The notes under the pieces were generated by a model. The model did not search any database. It worked only from the letters and a program-made list of their open reading frames with translations, and was not told the DNA's origin. A stretch of DNA of 5,540 nucleotides from positions 1 through 5,540 of the forward strand of contig JAIYEJ010000188.1 in NCBI GenBank assembly GCA_027487055.1. The letters run 5' to 3'. The position numbers were made by a program, and so were the translations under genes. Origin of the DNA: Methylotenera sp. (GTDB lineage: Bacteria; Pseudomonadota; Gammaproteobacteria; Burkholderiales; Methylophilaceae). Positions 1-4,588 of this stretch are shown here, piece after piece (positions within the stretch are counted from its first letter, which is position 1; the number at the start of each line of letters is the position of its first letter).

Positions 1-319
1 AATGCACATCGGTTTTTTGTAGGTGCGCGTAATAGTATAAACGCCACTTTGGACCCAGTACTGCTACCACATTACCGCCCAGCTTGATATTGCCTTTAAA
101 TAGAACAATACCAGCTGCTGAGGCGAGCACAGGAGTGCCTGCTTTTGCAAATATATCAATGCCTTTATGCACGCCTGATTTACCCCATGGAAAATACCAG
201 TAGCTGTAAGGATTCCAGTCTTTGTTTGTTGCATTTTGCACTGGCACAACCCCGTGCGAGGGCAACAACAGCCCGAGCGCGAGTATGCAAGTGAATATGA
301 AGAGTGTACGCTTTTTCAT
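1..319 (-). CDS. M23 family (LytM-type) exported metallopeptidase, partial (C-terminus beyond window)
   Basis: Probable periplasmic zinc peptidase that cleaves peptidoglycan cross-bridges or stem peptides. The 106 visible residues begin with a signal peptide (MKKR, then a hydrophobic stretch to about residue 20; a cleavage point near residues 23-30 is likely). No lipobox surrounds the lone Cys11. The mature part has the M23 hallmarks HKGID (H51 and D55, expected zinc ligands), then GTPVLASAAG, then a GGNVV strand and YYYAHL (H99). The final HxH ligand motif should follow but lies outside the window. The ATG at 319-317 is preceded by AAGGA, 10 nt upstream, and starts 17 nt after the creD stop, so it is almost certainly cotranscribed with creD. 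Family assignment rests on seen motifs; substrate and catalytic activity are inferred, and the missing C-terminus means an inactive (LytM-regulator-like) protein cannot be excluded. Confidence 0.88.
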   Translation of the reverse strand, partial: MKKRTLFIFTCILALGLLLPSHGVVPVQNATNKDWNPYSYWYFPWGKSGVHKGIDIFAKAGTPVLASAAGIVLFKGNIKLGGNVVAVLGPKWRLYYYAHLQKTDVH

Positions 320-328
320 TGTTCACTA

Positions 329-334
329 TTCCTT
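329..334 (-). promoter_or_regulatory. Ribosome binding site of the M23 peptidase gene
   Basis: The minus strand reads AAGGAA here, with AAGGA ending 10 nt before the ATG at 319. It begins 2 nt after the creD stop codon (337-339), so ribosomes finishing creD would arrive directly on this site. This supports translational coupling, and no separate promoter fits in the 17-nt gap. Confidence 0.6.
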
Positions 335-336
335 GC

Positions 337-1704
337 TTATACGACGTCATACATCGCTGGGTTTTTTGGTAGCTCTTTACTGCTAATTTGATACCAATCC
401 ACTTTACGCGTAATCACCATCACCAAAGCCAGTAAGCCAAATACAAGCAATGAGCCCATGAGTAAGGCGTTATCTTCTGATTGTAAAATTGCGTATAGCG
501 CACCATACAAAGCAGTGAGCAAGCTTGCAAAGAAGATACCGTTGATTTTGCTTTGCAGCACATAACTTAGGTAATAGCCCAGCAACACAATGCAACCAAC
601 ACTGGCACTTAAATAGGCACTCGCAAAACCAATTTGCTCGGCGAGCGAAACGAGTAACAAATAGAACATCGCCATGGATAAACCCACCAGCGCGTATTGC
701 GCTGGGTGTATGCGCAGATTTTTTAAAATCTCGAAAATAAAGAAACCAGCGAATGTTAAGCCAATAAATAATAAGCCGTATTTTGTCGCGCGATCTGATT
801 GGCTATAGACATTAATTGGCTCTACAAAGCCGATATTAAGTGATTCTAACGCTTGGTTTTGCTCACCCGTTAATCGGTTTAAAAATACCGCTTGGTTGTT
901 GCTAGAAAGAGATGACACAGCCCATTTTGCTCTAAATCCTTTGGCGTTAATGGTTTGCGAGCTAGCCTCTGGCAGAAAACTACCGCCAAAATGTGGGTGC
1001 TGCCAGCTCGATTGCAAGGCAATGGTGTTATTGCCCGCAATTGGCGCAAAGTTAAATTGCTCGGTACCGCGTAAGTTAAGCACAATTTCAAAATCAATAT
1101 TTGTTGCAACAGCATACTGCAACAAACCAATTGGCGCATGAATACCGTTGCCAAGCGCCTTTAATTGGCTACCTTGCTCAAACGCTAGGCTTTGCTTACC
1201 CCAAGTAATACTGGGTCGACTAGTGATGCCGCGCGGGTCACTAATGCCCATGCTTAAATAAGCCGGTTGCATGGTTAAGCTGCTGTTGTTGTGATATGCG
1301 GTGAGTTTAATATCGGCAGGGATATCAAAACTACCTTTAATATTTCCGCCAAGTTCGTAAGTTAAGGCTTTATAGATGCCGAGTTTTTTAAACTCATTAC
1401 TAAAGCCACCTGCTAAATTGAGCTGGTCTGGCAAAATAACGGCTTTGCGATGCTCGCGCTTGGCTTCAGTTTTTTTAACGCCGTTTTCTGTGGTGGTTTC
1501 GGTAAATTCTTCAATATAGGGAATCACTAATACAGGGCCTACAATGGTTTGCTCGCCTGCAGAGCTTCTAGCAATATCTGCTTTTACCTCATTTTGCCGT
1601 TGTTGGCGCTCTAAAATAATCCCGTTAACGTAGCTGACTGCAATCGACATGAGCGTGATTAGCGCTAGCATGCCAACAACTTTTAAAATAAGTGACCGAT
1701 TCAT
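337..1704 (-). CDS. creD: CreD inner-membrane protein (CreBC regulon effector)
   Basis: This 455-residue protein is close to the usual CreD length (about 450). It is a cytoplasmic-membrane protein of unclear biochemical function, strongly CreBC-induced in E. coli and linked to envelope integrity and colicin E2 tolerance. One N-terminal membrane segment (about residues 8-27) is followed by a large periplasmic domain with GPVLVIPY (56-63) and HPHFGGSFLP (236-245). A conserved PINVYSQSDRATKYG block (296-310) leads into five C-terminal membrane segments (about 309-327, 336-355, 362-382, 388-407, 414-431). HPAQYALVGLSMAMFYLLL (333-351) is a CreD signature. The start is supported by AAGGGG 6 nt upstream of the ATG and by family N-terminus agreement. 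It is separated from creC by 133 bp holding an exact CreB-type site, so it probably has its own promoter, and it leads the M23 peptidase gene. Confidence 0.95.
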   Translation of the reverse strand: MNRSLILKVVGMLALITLMSIAVSYVNGIILERQQRQNEVKADIARSSAGEQTIVGPVLVIPYIEEFTETTTENGVKKTEAKREHRKAVILPDQLNLAGGFSNEFKKLGIYKALTYELGGNIKGSFDIPADIKLTAYHNNSSLTMQPAYLSMGISDPRGITSRPSITWGKQSLAFEQGSQLKALGNGIHAPIGLLQYAVATNIDFEIVLNLRGTEQFNFAPIAGNNTIALQSSWQHPHFGGSFLPEASSQTINAKGFRAKWAVSSLSSNNQAVFLNRLTGEQNQALESLNIGFVEPINVYSQSDRATKYGLLFIGLTFAGFFIFEILKNLRIHPAQYALVGLSMAMFYLLLVSLAEQIGFASAYLSASVGCIVLLGYYLSYVLQSKINGIFFASLLTALYGALYAILQSEDNALLMGSLLVFGLLALVMVITRKVDWYQISSKELPKNPAMYDVV

Positions 1705-1710
1705 GATTAA

Positions 1711-1716
1711 CCCCTT
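1711..1716 (-). promoter_or_regulatory. Ribosome binding site of creD
   Basis: The minus strand reads AAGGGG, 6 nt before the creD ATG (1704-1702). This is a good Shine-Dalgarno and fixes the start at MNRSLILK. Confidence 0.65.
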
Positions 1717-1733
1717 AATTGTTAGGAGTTAGC

Positions 1734-1762
1734 AGAATATTGGATGAATAAGAAGAGGTGAT
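1734..1762 (-). promoter_or_regulatory. Candidate creD promoter (-10 TATTCT, poor -35)
   Basis: TATTCT on the minus strand (1739-1734) matches 4 of 6 positions of the sigma-70 -10 box. At 17-bp spacing the -35 position reads ATCACC (1762-1757), which matches only 3 of 6. A poor -35 with an activator site just upstream (cre-tag edge 8 bp away, at 1771) is what an activator-dependent promoter looks like. The hexamers are weak, so the exact placement is inference. Confidence 0.35.
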
Positions 1763-1770
1763 GTGTTTGT

Positions 1771-1786
1771 GTGAAGTGAGTGTGAA
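1771..1786 (-). promoter_or_regulatory. CreB binding site (cre-tag/blr-tag, TTCACnnnnnnTTCAC), exact match
   Basis: The minus strand reads TTCAC-ACTCAC-TTCAC, an exact match to the known CreB recognition sequence of E. coli and the BlrA site of Aeromonas: two TTCAC pentamers with 6 nt between (11-bp period, as for other OmpR/PhoB-family regulators). It points toward creD and ends 66 nt before the creD ATG. It is the only two-part exact match I found in this window, and it lies in the gap between creC and creD, where such a site would serve creD. Binding by this CreB is inferred from the exact match and from the regulator being encoded next door. Confidence 0.85.
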
Positions 1787-1793
1787 GTGGAGG

Positions 1794-1809
1794 CTCAATA
1801 AAAATTGAG
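1794..1809. repeat. Short inverted repeat between creC and the cre-tag
   Basis: CTCAAT and ATTGAG form a perfect 6-bp stem with a 4-nt loop, starting 28 nt downstream of the creC stop on the minus strand and ending 7 nt before the cre-tag. There is no T-run after it on the minus strand, so it is at best a weak terminator or a pause/processing hairpin separating creBC from creD. It could also be chance in AT-rich DNA. Confidence 0.35.
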
Positions 1810-1837
1810 GTCAAAAGTGAGTTAGGTATAAATAAAA

Positions 1838-3268
1838 TTAAGTTTTTGGCAGTGTGATTACGGCTTCTGCACCGCCCCATTCGTGATTTTGTAGGGTAAT
1901 ACTGCCGCCATGTAATTTTACAACCTCTCGCACAAAGTTGAGCCCTAGACCCGTACTTTTAAGGTTGGTGCTGGGTCTAGGCAAGGAGTAAAACTTATCA
2001 AATACTTTATCTATTGCGTAGTCTGGAACGCCTACACCGGTATCTCGTACGCTAATTTGACGGTAAGATTGGTAGTCAAGCAGTTGCACGTTAATTACGC
2101 TATTGATAGGGCTAAAATCCAACGCATTTTCTAGCAAATTATAAATGGCTTGCCCTAACAGAAACGCATCGCCTTTCATGTGCATAGGCAAGGTTTCAGG
2201 AAACTTAAAGGCAATATTCAGTTTACTAGATTTGTCTTGGATGTGCTGAATTTGCGCAACAATCAATGCATTTAGGTGAATTTCAGTAGAATGTTGTAAT
2301 TGTTGTTGATGCTCCAAACTCGCTAAGCCCAACATGTTTTGAATAATCGTTTGCACGCGGTCTGCCTGCGTTTTAATTTGTTCTAAAAAACGTGCTTGGT
2401 CATGTTTTGGCATGCTGGGTGAAATCAGTTCTAAACTAGCTTGAATCGCCGTGATAGGGCTTTTAAGTTCATGCGTTAAATGCTGTACGCTTTCTTGCAC
2501 ATATTGCTTACCATCTAGTTCAGAGCGCATGGCCTGCATTGCGTTCGCGAGTTCGGCCAGCTCATCGTTGCTAGAGCTTGGCGCAGTGGCTTTTTCGCCC
2601 TTGGCAACAAGTACGGCATACTCGCGCAACTGGTTGATTTTGCGGGTAAATCGCCAAGTAAATAGCGCACCAATAGCCAGTGATAATACAAATAACAACG
2701 CACCCCAACGGATAATTTTAGCTTGTGCGCGCTCGATAAACGGTAACACGGTACGATTGGGTTTGGAAACCGTAAGGCTACCAATAATTTGATTTTCGCT
2801 ACGAATTGGCGCGGCAATATACATGATGGTATCGCTATTTTTATCGCCTGCAATCGCAAGGCTAGAGCGCACACCGTATTTGCCGCGCAATGTTAGGTAA
2901 ACATCATTCCATTTTGAGTAATCTTGCCCAAGCGCCAAATTAGCAGAATCGAATATCACGAAGCCTTTGGCATCCGTAATATAAACACGATAGTCTGCCT
3001 TTTGTTTGCGCACTCCCCAAATGTTGGCTTTAGTTGCTTTTGATTGATATTGTGCTAGGCTTTTTGCAAAGTTGCCATTTTGGATATTGCCGCTTTTAAC
3101 TTCACTTGCTGCGAGTTCCGCCAACACATTTGCAGTGTCCACAAGTGAATCTTCCATGGCTTGGCGTACACCAGGCTTCACTTCATCCACAAAAACAGTC
3201 AGTACAAACCAAGCGGCTAGGCCAACCAGTATAAAATATCCAAGAAAAATTTTAAGGCTGATTTTCAT
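1838..3268 (-). CDS. creC: CreC sensor histidine kinase
   Basis: Membrane sensor that autophosphorylates on histidine and passes the phosphate to CreB. The 476 residues compare with 474 in E. coli CreC. Order: membrane segment 1 (residues 7-26, ending in the CreC-typical FVDEVKPGVR), a periplasmic sensor domain (about 30-185) with DSANLALGQDYSKWNDVYL (107-125), membrane segment 2 (about 186-205), HAMP (about 206-255), then the kinase core. The phospho-acceptor is H266 in THELKSP; the N box has N377 and N381 (YNLLENALDF), G1 is DTGVGVP (409-415), the F box is FDKFYSLPR (423-431) and G2 is GLGLNFV (440-446). All catalytic motifs are intact. The ATG follows the creB stop by only 3 nt and no Shine-Dalgarno is visible (ACTCACCTAAAGC precedes it), so translation probably depends on coupling to creB. 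The periplasmic signal sensed is not known from sequence. Confidence 0.95.
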   Translation of the reverse strand: MKISLKIFLGYFILVGLAAWFVLTVFVDEVKPGVRQAMEDSLVDTANVLAELAASEVKSGNIQNGNFAKSLAQYQSKATKANIWGVRKQKADYRVYITDAKGFVIFDSANLALGQDYSKWNDVYLTLRGKYGVRSSLAIAGDKNSDTIMYIAAPIRSENQIIGSLTVSKPNRTVLPFIERAQAKIIRWGALLFVLSLAIGALFTWRFTRKINQLREYAVLVAKGEKATAPSSSNDELAELANAMQAMRSELDGKQYVQESVQHLTHELKSPITAIQASLELISPSMPKHDQARFLEQIKTQADRVQTIIQNMLGLASLEHQQQLQHSTEIHLNALIVAQIQHIQDKSSKLNIAFKFPETLPMHMKGDAFLLGQAIYNLLENALDFSPINSVINVQLLDYQSYRQISVRDTGVGVPDYAIDKVFDKFYSLPRPSTNLKSTGLGLNFVREVVKLHGGSITLQNHEWGGAEAVITLPKT

Positions 3269-3271
3269 GCT

Positions 3272-3940
3272 TTAGGTGAGTAGGCTATATCCCATGCCCC
3301 GATGCGTCACAATCGCACTACTTGTCGCGTCAATTTTTCGCAATTTAGCGCGCAGAGTTTTTACATGGGAATCCACTGTGCGCTCTAGCGTGTCTTCGGC
3401 ATTTTCCCAGACTAAATCCATTAGCTGGTCGCGTGAATACACGCGCTGGGGCTGTTTTATAAGGGTTTTGAGTAGCAAAAATTCGTAACGAGTTAAGTCT
3501 AAATATTGCCCACAATACAAAATGCGGTTGGCAATTTCATCCACCACAAACTGGCTGGATTGTTTGGTGGATATTTGCTCGGTTCTACGCAAAATAGTTT
3601 TAATACGGACCACTACTTCACGCGGGCTAAAAGGTTTGGTGACATAGTCGTCCGCACCAATTTCTAAACCGACAATGCGGTCAATCTCATGGTTACGCGC
3701 TGTTAAAAACAAAATGGGTACGTTGGAAATTGCACGAATTTGTTTGCAGACATCAAAGCCTGTCATGTCTGGCAGGCCAACATCTAAAATCACAAAATCA
3801 ATTTGGCTGTTGCTTAACTTTACAATTGCATCGCTGCCTAATACATGGTGCGAAGTAGCAAACCCAGCTTCATTAAAAGCATAAATCAACGTTTCAGCAA
3901 TTGCTAACTCATCTTCAACAATTAAAATATGTTGTGGCAT
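3272..3940 (-). CDS. creB: CreB response regulator (OmpR/PhoB family)
   Basis: DNA-binding response regulator paired with CreC; when phosphorylated it activates genes carrying TTCACnnnnnnTTCAC. The receiver domain (about residues 1-120) has the acidic pocket E9/D10, phospho-acceptor D53 in ILDVGLPD, T80 in FLTAR and K102 in TKPFSPRE. The winged-helix output domain (about 127-222) has LTRYEFLLLKTL, VYSRDQLMDLVW, ERTVDSHVKTLRAKLR (186-201, probable recognition helix) and HRGMGYSL, matching E. coli CreB nearly word for word. The length of 222 residues is normal for the family. The start at MPQHILIVED fits the family, but no Shine-Dalgarno precedes it; a TAAAAT box lies only 6 nt upstream, which raises the possibility of a leaderless transcript. 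It heads a two-gene operon with creC (3-nt gap) and is shielded from the upstream gene by a terminator. Confidence 0.95.
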   Translation of the reverse strand: MPQHILIVEDELAIAETLIYAFNEAGFATSHHVLGSDAIVKLSNSQIDFVILDVGLPDMTGFDVCKQIRAISNVPILFLTARNHEIDRIVGLEIGADDYVTKPFSPREVVVRIKTILRRTEQISTKQSSQFVVDEIANRILYCGQYLDLTRYEFLLLKTLIKQPQRVYSRDQLMDLVWENAEDTLERTVDSHVKTLRAKLRKIDATSSAIVTHRGMGYSLLT

Positions 3941-3946
3941 AACGTC

Positions 3947-3974
3947 ATTTTAGATGAGTTTTTTAATTTATGAA
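3947..3974 (-). promoter_or_regulatory. Candidate creB promoter (TTCATA, 16 bp, TAAAAT)
   Basis: On the minus strand TTCATA (3974-3969; 4 of 6 to the -35 consensus) is followed after 16 bp by TAAAAT (3952-3947; 5 of 6 to the -10 consensus). This is the only well-matched pair I found in the 47 bp between the upstream terminator and creB. The predicted start point falls at or beside the creB ATG (3940), giving little or no leader. AT-rich sequence makes chance matches common. Confidence 0.35.
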
Positions 3975-3987
3975 GAATAGAAACTAA

Positions 3988-4009
3988 AAAGCCTGCAATA
4001 GCAGGCTTT
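3988..4009 (-). terminator. Intrinsic terminator of the 117-residue secreted protein gene
   Basis: AAAGCCTGC and GCAGGCTTT form a perfect 9-bp, GC-containing stem around a 4-nt loop. On the minus strand the stem runs directly into TTTTTAG. It lies 41 nt after the stop codon of the secreted-protein gene and 47 nt before creB, so it should separate that gene from the creBC operon. A plus-strand role is unlikely: only a short T-run follows on that side and no plus-strand gene ends here. Confidence 0.85.
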
Positions 4010-4049
4010 GTTCAGGTCAGATTAATGTGTCTGACTAAAGTTAAAATGC

Positions 4050-4403
4050 TTAAGAAGCATCAGATAAAGTTGCGTATTGCAATTTACCATCGATAATCAC
4101 AAAGTGCGCATCTTGATTGCTTTTTTCATTTTGCACAGCATTACGATAAATCCATACATAGCCTACTTTAGCGCCTGTTGTATCTTTTAGCGCTTGAATT
4201 TCATCTGGCGCACCGAAGTTGTAACCAAGGTGGTCAATATTTGTTTTAGCCAATAATTGGTAAAACTTACCTGATGAAACTGCGATACCATTGTTATTGT
4301 TACCTTCGTGAAAACCAGTAGCATTTGCTTTAAAACTACCAAATACTAATGCGCTTACAACCAAGCTAACAAGTGTTGCACTTTTAATGAACTTTTGATT
4401 CAT
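4050..4403 (-). CDS. Small exported protein of unknown function (possible BamE/SmpA-like fold)
   Basis: I do not recognise this 117-residue protein as a named gene. It has a clear Sec signal peptide: MNQKFIK, a hydrophobic core from about residue 9 to 24, and an ANA site giving cleavage after A28. There is no lipobox cysteine, so it should be soluble in the periplasm or secreted. After cleavage comes an Asn-rich linker (NNNN, 35-38), then a compact domain: SGKFYQLLAKT (44-54), YNFGAPDEIQAL (61-72), GYVWIYRNAV (81-90) and a terminal strand pair FVIIDGKLQYATL (101-113). The FGxPDE...VWxYR pattern recalls small BamE/SmpA-type envelope domains; this is inference from pattern only. The start is set by the strong AGAAGGAG Shine-Dalgarno. 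It has its own terminator and so is probably a single-gene transcript. It is not CreA, which precedes creB in E. coli. Confidence 0.85.
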   Translation of the reverse strand: MNQKFIKSATLVSLVVSALVFGSFKANATGFHEGNNNNGIAVSSGKFYQLLAKTNIDHLGYNFGAPDEIQALKDTTGAKVGYVWIYRNAVQNEKSNQDAHFVIIDGKLQYATLSDAS

Positions 4404-4411
4404 AATTTAAA

Positions 4412-4420
4412 TCTCCTTCT
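4412..4420 (-). promoter_or_regulatory. Strong ribosome binding site of the 117-residue protein gene
   Basis: The minus strand reads AGAAGGAGA, with its AAGGAG core about 9 nt before the ATG at 4403. It is by far the best Shine-Dalgarno in the window and suggests high translation, in contrast to creB and creC, which lack one. Confidence 0.7.
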
Positions 4421-4451
4421 GTTAAAGAGATTACATATTAATCAAATAATG

Positions 4452-4482
4452 TTTCAGTTTAATGGCGTCAGTGTAACTGAAA
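4452..4482. repeat. Inverted repeat TTTCAGTT / AACTGAAA upstream of the secreted-protein gene
   Basis: Perfect 8-bp arms (4452-4459 and 4475-4482) are separated by 15 nt, with the arms' centres about 23 bp apart. It lies about 50-80 nt upstream of the ATG of the 117-residue protein and could be an operator dyad or a leader hairpin. The right arm overlaps the TGTAA direct repeat. Confidence 0.4.
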
Positions 4483-4487
4483 TGTAA
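4472..4487 (-). promoter_or_regulatory. 11-bp-period direct repeat TTACAnnnnnnTTACA (possible OmpR/PhoB-family site)
   Basis: The minus strand reads TTACA-TTTCAG-TTACA, two identical pentamers with a 6-nt spacer. This has the same geometry as the cre-tag (TTCACnnnnnnTTCAC) and the pho box, but different bases (two mismatches per half-site to the cre-tag). It sits 68 nt upstream of the ATG of the 117-residue protein. It may be the site of an OmpR-family regulator; it is not a canonical CreB site. Confidence 0.3.
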
Positions 4488-4512
4488 TATCGGCGCGGGT
4501 TGCAGCCATTAT

Positions 4513-4542
4513 TTTGTAAAAAATGTAATTTTATTTTACAAA
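4513..4542. repeat. Inverted repeat TTTGTAAAA / TTTTACAAA
   Basis: Perfect 9-bp arms (4513-4521 and 4534-4542) flank a 12-nt AT-rich spacer; the centre-to-centre distance is 21 bp, two helical turns. It lies between the dnaJ terminator and the secreted-protein gene, where a promoter for that gene would be expected. The arms lie on the same helix face, which fits a dimeric regulator. The AT-rich composition lowers the weight of the match. Confidence 0.4.
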
Positions 4543-4550
4543 GTTTTATA

Positions 4551-4578
4551 AAAAAAGTAGCTAGATTCAGCTACTTTT
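4551..4578 (-). terminator. Intrinsic terminator of dnaJ
   Basis: AAAAGTAGCT and AGCTACTTTT form a perfect 10-bp stem around a 6-nt loop (4553-4562 and 4569-4578). On the minus strand the stem ends in a run of seven T. It begins 10 nt after the dnaJ stop codon and should end dnaJ transcripts, isolating the secreted-protein gene and the cre genes from heat-shock transcription. Confidence 0.88.
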
Positions 4579-4588
4579 AATTTCACCC

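Noticed and set aside
64..249. 61-aa minus-strand frame in the M23 region
   Set aside because: It is in a different frame from the M23 protein, whose signal peptide, HKGID and YAHL motifs run unbroken through the same bases.
322..326. Single TTCAC near the M23 start, and other lone TTCAC/GTGAA pentamers (e.g. 291-295, 2276-2280, 4582-4586)
   Set aside because: None has a second pentamer at the required 6-nt spacing, so they are not CreB sites.
879..1154. Open frames on both strands inside creD (91 aa minus, 81 aa plus)
   Set aside because: They lie wholly inside the well-supported creD frame, have no ribosome site or family features, and are shadows of it.
2451..2874. Overlapping open frames inside creC, up to 119 aa (minus) and 113 aa (plus)
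   Set aside because: creC is complete with every kinase motif in its own frame; these are out-of-frame shadows with no domain-like content.
3988..4009. Possibility that the hairpin before creB is an attenuator or riboswitch of creB
   Set aside because: It is a plain 9-bp stem followed by a T-run, with no alternative pairing seen; a simple terminator of the upstream gene explains it.
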